IMG/VR virus record: IMGVR_UViG_3300023202_000079
Location: 1 to 28,110 of that record
Length of the DNA: 28,110 nt
Origin: a virus
Direction: 5' to 3' (one strand)
Part shown: in pieces, positions 1-7,476 of the stretch
How the letters are laid out: each line of letters begins with the position of its first letter
Position numbering within the stretch: position 1 is the stretch's first letter
Translations under genes and position numbers: made by a program
Notes under the pieces: generated by a model
The model's input: only the letters and a program-made list of their open reading frames with translations
Database searches by the model: none
What the model was told of the DNA's origin: nothing

Positions 1-1
1 A

Positions 2-34
2 AAGAAGTCAAAGCGTAAAGGGAAGAAATACTGA
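2..34 (+). CDS. 3' end of an upstream gene, probably the large terminase (partial)
   Basis: Only the last ten codons are inside the window; they encode the very basic tail KKSKRKGKKY. The TGA stop at 32-34 overlaps the portal ATG at 34-36 by one base (TGATG), the coupling style also seen elsewhere in this genome. In tailed phages the gene directly before the portal is usually the large terminase subunit, so that identity is inferred from position only. Nothing in ten residues proves it. Confidence 0.4.
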   Translation, partial: KKSKRKGKKY

Positions 35-1920
35 TGGATAATATAAAGGTTAAAAAAGTATATGAAGATCTGCGCCGAGGGCTTAACGCTAAGCGTAAGC
101 TTATAAAAGAAATGCGTAAAGACGCGGAGTTCGCTTTAGGAAAACAATGGGATGATGAGGATAAGCAGAGACTTGAACGGCGTGGTGTGAAGGCTTTGAC
201 CATCAATAAGATCAAGCCTATGATCAAATTGATAACCGGTATCGAACGGCAGGGTAGAACGGATTACAAGGCTTTCCCTGAAGGGCAGGAAGATGAGCTT
301 GTCGCGGATATAGCTACTCGGTTGATAAAGAATGTTTCTAAGGTCAGCCGTGTTCATAACAAGATTTCCGATCAGTTCAAAGAGGGCATGACGGTTGGGG
401 AATGTTATATTGAGCCTTATATTGATTATACGTTCGATCTGATAAATGGAGACCTTAAGTTCCGCAAGATCAACGGTGCGAATATTATCGCCGACCCCGG
501 CGGTGAGGAGTATGATCTAAGTGACCGGAAGTTCATGATAAAGATCACGAAGAATTTGAGCCGTGAGGATCTGGAAGAGTTATTCCCGAAACAGAAGGAC
601 AAAATCGATAAGATTGGTAATGGTAAGATCGACCTGGATTCAGTCGTAGATGACGATAAGGTGCAGACAAGGGATTACCAGACAGCCGGGGATGAGGACC
701 TGAACCAGTCGGGAGATCTGTTAGAAGCCAGTTACGATTTACTTGAGTATTATTATAAGAAGATGATTGATGTTCATTATATTGCGTCACCAAGTCAGGG
801 GATTATAGCTACTACGGAGGAGAAGGAAGAAGCTGAACAGTTAGCCGAACGTATAGCGGATGAGCGGGGGATAGGTGATCTGAAGATAATCACTAAACAA
901 ACCCCGGAGATACGTATAAAGCAGATTGTCGGTAAACAAGAGTTTTTAGATGACCGTGCGTGGACGTTCCCGCGGTGGCGGTCGTATCCGTTCATTCCGT
1001 TCATCGCTGAGTGGATGACAATGGATGTGGATAATGACGAGTTGCTTATTCAGGGGATGGTCCGGGGGTTGCGTGATCTACAGCTTGAGTATAATAAGCG
1101 TCGGACGCAGGAGCTGCATCATTTGAACGCTTCGCAGAATTCGGGTACGCTTGCTCCTAAAGGTGCTTTAGATAGACAGACAAAAGATAAGTTGAAGAAA
1201 CAAGGTTCTTCACCCGGGTTTTTCGGTGAGTACGACCCGGGAAAAGCGGCGGGTACAACTCCAAACCAATGGAAGATACTCCCTCAACCTTTATCTCAAG
1301 GACACGCTCAGCTAGCTCAGGAGAACGCTCAAGATATTCGAGAAGGGTCGGGAGTTAATCCTGAGCTTTTAGCTAACGAGTCACAATCGCAATCCGGTCG
1401 GGCTATACTTCTTAAACAACGTCAAGGTATCGTTATGATACAGGAGGCGTTGGATAATTACACGCATACTAAAGAGTTGTTAGGACGATTTATTCTTTCA
1501 CAGTTAGGTGAGGTTTACACGGTTGAGACGGCTATTAGGGTTTTGGGGCAGTCGTTTATTAATGACAATTTTAAGCGTCCGAAGTTTGATGAGCAGGGAG
1601 AACCTGTTATCGGATCGGACGGAAATATTGAAACGGAGTTAGACCCAGATGAGGCGGGAATTATTGTCAATAAGATATTGAATGATGCCGGCTTAGGCAA
1701 GTATGATGTGTCAATCGGGGAAGGACCGTTCAACGAGACTATCAAGTTCACGAACTTTATGACGTTGATGGAGTTGGTAGAGAAAGGCGTTCCTATTCCG
1801 CCGGATGTAATTATTGAGGAGAGCGGGTTGTCGGAGTCGCAGAAGAAGAGAATAATTGAGTCTATTGAGAAGCAGAGACAGGCGCAGTTACAATCTCAGG
1901 GGCAGGAGGGGCAAGGTTGA
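34..1920 (+). CDS. Portal protein, P22-like
   Basis: This 628-residue protein should form the dodecameric ring at the capsid vertex through which DNA is packaged and ejected. The N-terminal half has the P22-type portal pattern: a charged amphipathic start, then GKQWDDEDKQRLERRG near residues 36-51, LTINKIKPMIKLITGIERQ near 55-73, and GECYIEPYIDY near 122-132. The C-terminal third is rich in Glu and Gln and ends in a Gln-rich tail, as portal barrel and crown regions often do. Length fits this family (about 600-725 residues). It starts with ATG after AGGGAAG and overlaps the upstream stop by one base. It is followed by small genes, scaffold and capsid, the classical head-gene order. Confidence 0.9.
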   Translation: MDNIKVKKVYEDLRRGLNAKRKLIKEMRKDAEFALGKQWDDEDKQRLERRGVKALTINKIKPMIKLITGIERQGRTDYKAFPEGQEDELVADIATRLIKNVSKVSRVHNKISDQFKEGMTVGECYIEPYIDYTFDLINGDLKFRKINGANIIADPGGEEYDLSDRKFMIKITKNLSREDLEELFPKQKDKIDKIGNGKIDLDSVVDDDKVQTRDYQTAGDEDLNQSGDLLEASYDLLEYYYKKMIDVHYIASPSQGIIATTEEKEEAEQLAERIADERGIGDLKIITKQTPEIRIKQIVGKQEFLDDRAWTFPRWRSYPFIPFIAEWMTMDVDNDELLIQGMVRGLRDLQLEYNKRRTQELHHLNASQNSGTLAPKGALDRQTKDKLKKQGSSPGFFGEYDPGKAAGTTPNQWKILPQPLSQGHAQLAQENAQDIREGSGVNPELLANESQSQSGRAILLKQRQGIVMIQEALDNYTHTKELLGRFILSQLGEVYTVETAIRVLGQSFINDNFKRPKFDEQGEPVIGSDGNIETELDPDEAGIIVNKILNDAGLGKYDVSIGEGPFNETIKFTNFMTLMELVEKGVPIPPDVIIEESGLSESQKKRIIESIEKQRQAQLQSQGQEGQG

Positions 1921-1994
1921 CGGATGTGGAGATACTTGCTCAGATAGATTGGGATTATTCTTTATTGAGATATATTAAAGAAGGTCAGAAATAA
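1917..1994 (+). CDS. Possible 25-aa microprotein
   Basis: A short open frame starts with TTG overlapping the portal stop (TTGA), with GGAGG about ten bases upstream. It ends in a TAA that overlaps the next ATG (TAATG). The peptide starts MTDVEILAQIDWDYSLLR and has no known domain. The two overlapping junctions are the main reason to think it is translated. It could equally be a coupling relay for the next gene with no function of its own. Confidence 0.35.
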   Translation: MTDVEILAQIDWDYSLLRYIKEGQK

Positions 1995-2131
1995 TGGTAC
2001 AATGGGTTGTAGATATGTTAGATAATCTTGTAAAAGAAAAGTTCACAGGAAACATTCAAATCAACATGTTCCGTGGAGGAATATCCAACGTAACAAAGAC
2101 GGAGAGTTTTAAGCCACAACCTAAAGAATAG
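1994..2131 (+). CDS. Small conserved-looking phage protein (45 aa), DUF2292-like pattern
   Basis: A 45-residue protein lies between portal and scaffold. A helical N-terminus (VVDMLDNLVKEKF) is followed by a short beta-like unit, GNIQINMFRGGISNVTKTES. That 'G-x-I-x-I-x-(F)-x-x-G-x-(I)' pattern is seen in very small phage proteins and recalls the DUF2292/YezD type, but this is by eye only. The ATG overlaps the preceding TAA. The stop is followed after a few bases by GGAGGG serving the next gene. Function unknown. Confidence 0.55.
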   Translation: MVQWVVDMLDNLVKEKFTGNIQINMFRGGISNVTKTESFKPQPKE

Positions 2132-2139
2132 GAGGGCGT

Positions 2140-2370
2140 ATGTTTGGTAAAGAAAGAATGAGTGATGATGAAATTATTAATAAAGCGGAAGAAATAAAGA
2201 AACAGAGAAGTTGTGAGCATAAGAATTTCACTATTTATGGTTATAATATGGTAGATGAAGCAACTTGTATTGATTGTGGATATACAGATAAAATATATAG
2301 ATTTTATAATAAGTTGATAGAAAGATTATTAAAGCTTGAGAAGAGATTAGAAAAAAAGTTAAAGAAATAA
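2140..2370 (+). CDS. Small protein with a Cys/His cluster and basic helical tail (76 aa)
   Basis: The ATG at 2140 follows GGAGGGCGT, a strong ribosome-binding site. The protein contains CEH near residue 25 and CIDC near 43-46, a spacing compatible with a small zinc-binding site. The C-terminal 20 residues are a highly basic helix (KRLEKKLKK). A zinc-dependent nucleic-acid contact is possible but unproven. Base composition is more AT-rich than the portal, consistent with an accessory gene slotted into the head operon. It is the last gene before a strong terminator. Confidence 0.6.
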   Translation: MFGKERMSDDEIINKAEEIKKQRSCEHKNFTIYGYNMVDEATCIDCGYTDKIYRFYNKLIERLLKLEKRLEKKLKK

Positions 2371-2397
2371 TTTAATAGGGACACTCTGAAACCCAGA

Positions 2398-2434
2398 AGC
2401 CCACTTGTCTTAATTGACGGGTGGGCTTTTTTTT
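2398..2434 (+). terminator. Intrinsic (Rho-independent) terminator
   Basis: A 12-bp stem runs from 2398-2409 to 2416-2427: AGCCCAC pairs with GTGGGCT and extends through TTGTC/GACGG with two G-U pairs. The six-base loop is TTAATT and a run of eight T follows (2427-2434). This is a textbook intrinsic terminator. It separates the portal block from the scaffold-capsid block. Confidence 0.93.
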
Positions 2435-2449
2435 ATTAGGAGAGAAAAG

Positions 2450-2608
2450 ATGCCAGACGAAAAAGTATTTAAAGAAGTTTACGACGATATGCGTAAAAAA
2501 GGACATTGTAACAAAACGTCATACGACAAGTATCGACAGAAACTAAATGCTCGGGACATGGATAGGAAGAAAAGAGAGTTCGAGTCTCGAAGAATAATTA
2601 TGAAATAA
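2450..2608 (+). CDS. Small basic protein upstream of the scaffold (52 aa)
   Basis: The ATG at 2450 follows AGGAGAG with normal spacing. An earlier in-frame start at 2414 lies inside the terminator hairpin and is not credible. The 52-residue protein is highly charged and basic (DDMRKKGHCNKTSYDKYRQ) with no recognised domain. It is first in the scaffold-capsid segment, ten bases before the scaffold gene, so it is probably co-expressed with head genes. It could be a head-assembly helper or an accessory protein. Confidence 0.6.
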   Translation: MPDEKVFKEVYDDMRKKGHCNKTSYDKYRQKLNARDMDRKKREFESRRIIMK

Positions 2609-2618
2609 GGAGATCACA

Positions 2619-3755
2619 ATGAGTGAAGAACAAGTTAAAGAAAAAGAAGAAGAAACAGTTGAAATTCCTGAAGAGGAAGAACAGCCGAATGACGGTGGTC
2701 AAGAAGAAGTAAGTTTTTCAGAGGAGTCTTTGAAAGAAGAAGGATGGACGCCTGAAGAAATTGACAGGGCGAAAGAGCAGGGATTAATTTCTAAAGAAGG
2801 GAAAGAAGAATCCAAGACGGAAGAAAGTAAGGAAGAGAAGAAGGAAGGTAAACAAGAAGAAAAGAAGGAAGAAAAGGGTCAAGAAATAAACCTTGATGAT
2901 CTTGATAATTTTGAGAAAGTTCACGACCTTTACAATAACGACCCGAAGTTGTTTTATCAGTTACCTAAGCACATTAAGGGTTTGTATCATAACTCAAAGG
3001 GATTATATAAAAAGGCTAAAGAGGCTGAGGAAGCTCGTAAGGAATTAGAAAGCAAACAAGACTTTGAAAAAGTACAGGAAGCCGGAGCTAAGAAACGCCT
3101 TGATAAAATAAGAGACCGTCTTAAAGACCCGGATAATTTACCTACTGACCGGGAATTGTTAGAGCTTATCGGTGAGGAGAAGCAAGCGGCGAAAGATTCC
3201 GGGGAGAAACCTTTAACGAAGGCGGATTTGGAAGAGATAGAGAAGGAAAAGGAACAGAAACAAAAAAGTGAAGAAGAACAGCTTAGAGAACAGCAATTAA
3301 AGGTACAACAGAAGGTTGTTAAAGCTGAAGCTTACGCTAATGAGAATATAAAAGATTTAACTGGTGGAAAATATGAAAGCATTGACCCTGTTATCAGTTT
3401 AGCAAAAGAAATGGCTGAGAAAAAGCAGCGATACGGGGTAATTATAGATCAGGCTTTTGCCAATGAAGATGTCAGTGAGGAAGATGTTGTTGATATTATA
3501 TTTGATGTAGCAAAAATAAACCCCAAGTGGGGAGAAGAAGTTGAAGGAACGTCTAAGAAAAAAGACGAGAATATTGTTGATAGAATGGAACGCAATTCCA
3601 AGAAACAAAAAACAAGTGCTTCAATATCCGGTGGGAAAGGTTCTCGGGTAATTTCTCATGACGACTTAACACCCGAAGATGCAGCAAAACTAAATCAAAA
3701 ACAATGGGATGCGTTACCTAAAAAGGTGCAGTCACGCATTCTTAGACAATTATAG
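2619..3755 (+). CDS. Candidate scaffolding protein (378 aa)
   Basis: Position and composition identify this as the likely scaffold, which guides coat-protein assembly and then leaves the procapsid. It sits 11 bases before the major capsid gene. It is extremely rich in Glu and Lys (first 90 residues largely EEK repeats) and is predicted to be mostly helix and coiled coil through about residue 240. It ends in a basic segment (GGKGSRVISHDDLTPEDAA...SRILRQL) of the kind that binds coat protein. N4-gp56-type capsids are commonly preceded by such acidic proteins. Start: ATG after AAGGAGATC. No enzymatic motif was seen. Confidence 0.7.
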   Translation: MSEEQVKEKEEETVEIPEEEEQPNDGGQEEVSFSEESLKEEGWTPEEIDRAKEQGLISKEGKEESKTEESKEEKKEGKQEEKKEEKGQEINLDDLDNFEKVHDLYNNDPKLFYQLPKHIKGLYHNSKGLYKKAKEAEEARKELESKQDFEKVQEAGAKKRLDKIRDRLKDPDNLPTDRELLELIGEEKQAAKDSGEKPLTKADLEEIEKEKEQKQKSEEEQLREQQLKVQQKVVKAEAYANENIKDLTGGKYESIDPVISLAKEMAEKKQRYGVIIDQAFANEDVSEEDVVDIIFDVAKINPKWGEEVEGTSKKKDENIVDRMERNSKKQKTSASISGGKGSRVISHDDLTPEDAAKLNQKQWDALPKKVQSRILRQL

Positions 3756-3766
3756 GAGTATGAATA

Positions 3767-4894
3767 ATGCCAAATACAACGAGTAATTCCAGTTTAAGAG
3801 CGCAGTTATGGCAAAAAGCCTTATTTTCTGACGTTCAAGACAAGCTGTTCTTCTGGAACCGAAATATGATGGGTGAAAGTGAAAATAGTATTGTGTACGT
3901 GAAGAATGACTTGAAAGAGAAAAAAGGCGGGACTATTAACATGGGTCTCGGGCAAAAAATGAGCGGTGACGGTGTAACAGGTGATGGCGAGCTTGAAGGT
4001 CAGGAAGAATCTATCAGCTACTTTGCTGATAGTGTCGCAATTGACCAGATCCGTAACGCTGTCCGCCTTACAGGTCGATTGGATGAACAACGTTCAGCTA
4101 ATAACCTTCGTGAAGATGCTAAAGAGAAAGGAAGTACATGGATCGCTGAGTATATTGAAAACCAGATTTTCATGAAACTCGGGGGTGTTGCTTCCACAGA
4201 CCTTACCCGGATTGACGGTTCAACCGTTTATTCAGGTCGTGCGGCCTGGTCGAATACAGGGAACGCTGTTCCTACTGCTGATGAAGCAGCTGGTAAAGGT
4301 GACCGTTACCTTTGTACTGATGCATCAGGTCTTGATTCGCTTCAAGCATCGGACGTTCTAACGACCACGTTCATCACACGGGCACGGGTAAAAGCAGAAC
4401 TTGCTTCACCGCGGATCCAGCCTATTCGTGTCAACGGTGCAAACCATTACGTTATGTTCGTTCACCCATGGGTGGCGGCTGACCTTAAGACAAACTCAAG
4501 TGACGTATGGGCGCAAGCTCAACGTGAAGCCCAAACTCGTGGGGACAATAACCCTATTTTCACAGGTGCTTTAGGTGTCTGGGATAATGTTATCCTTCAT
4601 GAGCATGAGTACGTTCCTACGTGCCAGGCTTCAGCGGACTTCGTTGACGGTGCTACAGCGGCCGGGGCGAGAGCTTTCCGTAACTTGCTTGTAGGACAAC
4701 AAGCGTGTTGCATGGCTAACGCGTCACCGCTTGGACAAGGTGCCGCACCTACTTTCATGGGCGAAAAGACTTTCGACTATGATAATAAAGCAGGGATGAT
4801 GGTTGGTTATATCGGTGGTATTCAGAAGCCTACCTTTAACAGCCTTGATTACGCTGTTATTGCTGTAGACAGTGGAGCCACAGACATTTCATGA
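3767..4894 (+). CDS. Major capsid protein, N4-gp56 family
   Basis: This 375-residue protein matches the N4-gp56 (DUF4043-type) capsid pattern. It starts with SLRAQLWQKALFSDVQDKLFF, followed by the loop GGTINMGLGQKMSGDGVTGDGELEG near 46-70 and DQIRNAVRLTGRLDEQRS near 87-104. The middle contains NHYVMFVHPWVAADLK and the C-terminal half contains GALGVWDNVILHEHEYVP, both typical of this HK97-fold group. Length is close to family norms. The ATG follows AGGAGTATGAATA. The codon pattern (many GGT/CGT/ACG) differs from the AT-rich accessory genes around it, as expected for a highly expressed gene. Confidence 0.9.
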   Translation: MPNTTSNSSLRAQLWQKALFSDVQDKLFFWNRNMMGESENSIVYVKNDLKEKKGGTINMGLGQKMSGDGVTGDGELEGQEESISYFADSVAIDQIRNAVRLTGRLDEQRSANNLREDAKEKGSTWIAEYIENQIFMKLGGVASTDLTRIDGSTVYSGRAAWSNTGNAVPTADEAAGKGDRYLCTDASGLDSLQASDVLTTTFITRARVKAELASPRIQPIRVNGANHYVMFVHPWVAADLKTNSSDVWAQAQREAQTRGDNNPIFTGALGVWDNVILHEHEYVPTCQASADFVDGATAAGARAFRNLLVGQQACCMANASPLGQGAAPTFMGEKTFDYDNKAGMMVGYIGGIQKPTFNSLDYAVIAVDSGATDIS

Positions 4895-4900
4895 TATATC

Positions 4901-4929
4901 TGTACAAATGTATCAAACTATAGTATAAT
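4901..4929 (+). promoter_or_regulatory. Candidate sigma70-type promoter for the homing endonuclease
   Basis: A perfect -10 hexamer TATAAT lies at 4924-4929. Exactly 17 bases upstream is TGTACA (4901-4906), which matches four of six positions of TTGACA. The predicted start, near 4936, falls in the loop of the hairpin described at 4918-4951. It is the only clear promoter-like match noted on the plus strand in an intergenic position. Confidence 0.5.
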
Positions 4930-4951
4930 GGAGAAAATCCATTAACTATAG
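4918..4951 (+). promoter_or_regulatory. Hairpin overlapping the leader of the homing endonuclease gene
   Basis: CTATAGT (4918-4924) pairs with ACTATAG (4945-4951), and TAATGGA (4926-4932) pairs with TCCATTA (4938-4944). A single A is bulged and the loop has five bases, giving a 14-bp stem. The last paired G is the first base of the GGAGGG ribosome-binding site. There is no T-run, so it is not an intrinsic terminator. By analogy with I-TevI of T4, read-through RNA could fold this hairpin and mask the ribosome-binding site. Confidence 0.6.
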
Positions 4952-4960
4952 GAGGGTACA

Positions 4961-5614
4961 ATGAAGATGTACAAATGTAAGAAATGTTCTAATGATAAGA
5001 AAAAGAATGAGTTCAAGAAAAACAAAGCATGCAAAGATGGTATTCAGTTAGTTTGTCGGGAATGTGATAAAAAAATAGCGGCAAACTATTATAAAAAGAA
5101 TCGCAAGGTTATGCTTTCTAAGTTTAAAGCCTATGCAATAAAGCATAGAGAAGAAATTAAGGAATACAGAGAAAAATACTTCTCAAGTAAACATGGAAAA
5201 ATAATGCAAATAATGCAGAACATAAGAAAAAGATGTGATGAGCCTACCAATAAACGGTTTCATCGTTATGGTGGTAGAGGAATTAAAAATCTTTTAACTT
5301 ATGATGATATTTCTATGTTATGGGAAAGAGATAAAGCCAATTCTTTGGTAAAACCTTCTTTAGACCGTATTGATGTAAATGGGAATTATGAAATAGATAA
5401 TTGTCAATTCATTGAAATGAAAGAAAATAGCAGAAAAGATTTAATTAAGTCTGTCAATCAATTAACGATAGATGGGGATCTAATTAAAACTTGGGAAGCT
5501 ATTACATATGCGGAGAAAGATGGTTTTCAAAGAGCCAATATAATAAAATGTTGCAAAGGTCACAGAAAATCTCATAAAGGATATATGTGGTCTTATAAGA
5601 AAAGGAGTGAATAA
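4961..5614 (+). CDS. Free-standing HNH homing endonuclease (YGGRGI type) with NUMOD-like C-terminus
   Basis: This is a site-specific endonuclease that spreads its own gene into alleles lacking it. The N-terminus has a four-Cys zinc unit (C6, C9, C32, C35). The HNH-family signature RYGGRGI is at about 102-108, followed by W121 and the degenerate catalytic region SLDRIDVNGNYEIDNCQF (133-150), where Asp stands where the first His of classic HNH enzymes would be. The last 50 residues (QLTIDGDLIKTWEAI...NIIKCCKGH) look like a NUMOD1-type DNA-binding helix-turn-helix. The gene is AT-rich, lies between capsid and a capsid-associated gene, and has its own promoter and hairpin, all consistent with an inserted mobile gene. 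Start: ATG after GGAGGGTACA. Confidence 0.85.
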   Translation: MKMYKCKKCSNDKKKNEFKKNKACKDGIQLVCRECDKKIAANYYKKNRKVMLSKFKAYAIKHREEIKEYREKYFSSKHGKIMQIMQNIRKRCDEPTNKRFHRYGGRGIKNLLTYDDISMLWERDKANSLVKPSLDRIDVNGNYEIDNCQFIEMKENSRKDLIKSVNQLTIDGDLIKTWEAITYAEKDGFQRANIIKCCKGHRKSHKGYMWSYKKRSE

Positions 5615-5616
5615 AA

Positions 5617-5913
5617 ATGGCTAGTTTAACAAAAAAATCTGAAGCTCTAACAGAGTTCTCAGGGGAAAAGAAGGCCGTTGGTATCGTATTCACAGCTTCT
5701 ACGAATACGAATGATACCGTGACGGTAACTGACCTTACTTCGATCGACGTGGCAGTAGCGACGCCTGTTACAGGTGACGCTGACTGTAACCAGTTGTCGA
5801 TCGAATCTATTTCAGATAACGTTCTAACAGTGAAAGCATTGGAGCAGGACGGTACTGTATGTACCCAGAACCCCACTGACTTTCATTTGATCGTTATTGG
5901 GTCAGAAGGGTAA
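5617..5913 (+). CDS. Small beta-rich protein, candidate capsid decoration or head protein (98 aa)
   Basis: The protein is short, acidic and Thr/Val-rich, with alternating patterns such as NDTVTVTDLTSIDVAVAT, suggesting a beta-sandwich. It was probably the immediate downstream neighbour of the capsid gene before the homing endonuclease inserted; its ribosome-binding site (AAGGAG) lies in the last codons of that gene. Small beta proteins next to the capsid are often decoration or cement proteins, and this role is inferred from position. A strong terminator-like hairpin follows directly. Codon use matches the capsid gene rather than the endonuclease. Confidence 0.6.
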   Translation: MASLTKKSEALTEFSGEKKAVGIVFTASTNTNDTVTVTDLTSIDVAVATPVTGDADCNQLSIESISDNVLTVKALEQDGTVCTQNPTDFHLIVIGSEG

Positions 5914-5920
5914 AAGGGTT

Positions 5921-5950
5921 GGGGCGGTCATTACAGGCCGCCCCTTCTTA
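5921..5950 (+). terminator. Terminator-like GC-rich hairpin after the capsid block
   Basis: GGGGCGGTC (5921-5929) pairs with GGCCGCCCC (5936-5944), giving nine pairs including one G-U, with loop ATTACA. A short pyrimidine tract TTCTTA follows. The stem is very stable but the T-run is weak, so it may act as an attenuator or an mRNA end-protecting structure rather than a complete stop. Confidence 0.7.
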
Positions 5951-5953
5951 CTT

Positions 5954-6544
5954 ATGAAAATATTAGCTTTAATGCCAACAGGTAAGGTCATGGAGTCGGT
6001 AGCGGCCCAGTCGTTAATGGCTCTGCAATCGGATATCCATGGTAAAGGGGACGAATTTCAGATAATGTTCGTCAGCGGACACAATGTCCTTCTGGCAAGG
6101 ACTTTACTTGTAAAAGAGGCCACGAAGCGTGAAGCGGATTATGTTCTATTCCTTGATTCCGACCATGTATACTCATCAAAAGCGTTGTATACGTTAATAA
6201 GTAAGATGGAAGATAATGACTTTGATATCCTCTCAGCCGCTTATAGGTTGCGGGGTAAGGATAACGTATTAGCTCATGGGAGTGTTTCGGACGGTAAATT
6301 CTCCAAAGATAAGCCGGGGGAAGGAATAAAAGAGTGTGATGTTATCGGGTTAGGTTTCGCTGTATTCAAGCATTCATTGGTATGCGAGATCGTAGAGAAG
6401 TATGACACGCTCTTTTGGATGGATGCAAATAAATGTTTAAGTGAGGACGCCTACTTCTGCCGGTTACTTCAGGAAGAAGGGATTAAGATACGTTATGACG
6501 CAGATACGATGGTAGGGCATTTAATGACAACAGTTATCAAGTAG
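5954..6544 (+). CDS. GT-A fold glycosyltransferase-like protein (196 aa)
   Basis: The protein resembles short phage glycosyltransferases of the GT2/Anp1-like kind, which transfer a sugar from a nucleotide-sugar donor. The N-terminal strand MKILALMPTGKV is followed by VSGHNVLLARTLLVKEA and then YVLFLDSDHVY, whose DSD is the metal-binding DxD. Later, GLGFAVFKHSL and SEDAYFCRLLQEEG match the acceptor and catalytic Asp region. The ATG at 5954 is preferred; the longer frame starts with TTG at 5897, inside the previous gene and before the hairpin. No good ribosome-binding site precedes the ATG, so expression may be low. Its place among head genes suggests it modifies virion protein, host surface glycan or DNA; the sequence does not say which. 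Confidence 0.75.
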   Translation: MKILALMPTGKVMESVAAQSLMALQSDIHGKGDEFQIMFVSGHNVLLARTLLVKEATKREADYVLFLDSDHVYSSKALYTLISKMEDNDFDILSAAYRLRGKDNVLAHGSVSDGKFSKDKPGEGIKECDVIGLGFAVFKHSLVCEIVEKYDTLFWMDANKCLSEDAYFCRLLQEEGIKIRYDADTMVGHLMTTVIK

Positions 6545-6550
6545 GTAATT

Positions 6551-6796
6551 ATGCCAAGAGAAAATTTAAAAAGAGTAACAGTACAAGAAAATCCACAATA
6601 TTATATTGAGGATGTACGTAGTATTAAGATATTCCCTGAGTCTGACAAGATCGAGGTTGAGACGTTTAGGAAGTTTTATGATGAGAACGATTCTATGACA
6701 AGTGCTGAGGCGGGGGATAGTTTTGAAGTAAGGTACACTTTGCCAGAGGGAATATATAATCAAATTGTTAAATCGATCAAACAAAAGAGGCGGTAG
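6551..6796 (+). CDS. Hypothetical protein (81 aa)
   Basis: A small, charged protein sits six bases after the glycosyltransferase and two bases before the adaptor gene. It has an alternating beta-like segment (SIKIFPESDKIEVETFRKF) and ends in basic residues (SIKQKRR). No known domain is recognised. The tight spacing argues that it is a real member of the head-tail operon. Other frames over this stretch are shadows. Confidence 0.6.
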   Translation: MPRENLKRVTVQENPQYYIEDVRSIKIFPESDKIEVETFRKFYDENDSMTSAEAGDSFEVRYTLPEGIYNQIVKSIKQKRR

Positions 6797-6798
6797 TT

Positions 6799-7461
6799 AT
6801 GAACGGCAGTTCTTTTTTGTCTTACGTTAAGCAACAGTTTAAGAGAGAAGATAAAGACACAGAAATTTACACCGCTACAGCCGACACGATAATGGATATG
6901 CGTTCCCGGTTCATGTCTGATGAGCATATGACGATATCGAACGCTTTGTCCGGGATATCCGCTCAAGGAGATTATATTCTAACCCCTCCCTCAGACTTCG
7001 GACATCTTATTGGGGATATTCTCGTTCGAGATACTGACGCGGATGACCCTTATACCCCGATGAATAAGCTCACAAAAGAAGAATACGACCGGATATGGTT
7101 CAGGAATCAAGCCTCTACGGTGGGGAATAGGGATTTAGGTGTTCCGGTCGATTACGCTTATTTTGGTGAGAAGTTTTATATCGGCCCGGCTGTTGAGGAC
7201 GCTAACTTTGAGTTTAAGATCAATTACACGACAGAGGATAAGCCGACTATCGTAGCCGGAACCGACCCTGTACCGTTTACAGACCAGTTTCGTGAAGTAT
7301 TGCGCCACGGTGTTCTAATGCGGATGTATATGGAGCAGGAGAATTACGGGGAAAGCGACAGGCAAGAGATCAAGTACGAGCGAGGAATTCAGAAGATTAT
7401 TGAAAACGACGAGATGAAAACAAACCAGAGTGATGAGGGGATTGTTTATCATGGGGTTTAA
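6799..7461 (+). CDS. Head-tail adaptor protein, SU10/P22 gp4-like
   Basis: The adaptor joins the portal ring to the tail in podovirus-type particles. This 220-residue protein shows the pattern of the phage adaptor family. It has a helical start (FLSYVKQQFKREDKDTEIYTATADTIMDMRSR), then the loop YILTPPSDFGHLIGDILVRD, then PMNKLTKEEYDRIWF, and finally GEKFYIGPA followed by a C-terminal helix pair (LRHGVLMRMYMEQENYGES). Length and order fit SU10-type adaptors. It lies downstream of the capsid and upstream of the nozzle candidate, as expected. Start: ATG two bases after the previous stop. Confidence 0.75.
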   Translation: MNGSSFLSYVKQQFKREDKDTEIYTATADTIMDMRSRFMSDEHMTISNALSGISAQGDYILTPPSDFGHLIGDILVRDTDADDPYTPMNKLTKEEYDRIWFRNQASTVGNRDLGVPVDYAYFGEKFYIGPAVEDANFEFKINYTTEDKPTIVAGTDPVPFTDQFREVLRHGVLMRMYMEQENYGESDRQEIKYERGIQKIIENDEMKTNQSDEGIVYHGV

Positions 7462-7476
7462 TAAAAGGAGTGAAGT

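Noticed and set aside
2363-2390. T7-like promoter resemblance (TTTAATAGGGACAC) upstream of the first terminator
   Set aside because: Only the AATAGGGA core is similar, no repeated copies were found in other intergenic sites, and it lies before, not after, the terminator.
5897-5953. Longer TTG-start form of the glycosyltransferase
   Set aside because: It would begin inside the previous gene and run through the terminator hairpin; the conserved N-terminal strand starts at the ATG at 5954.
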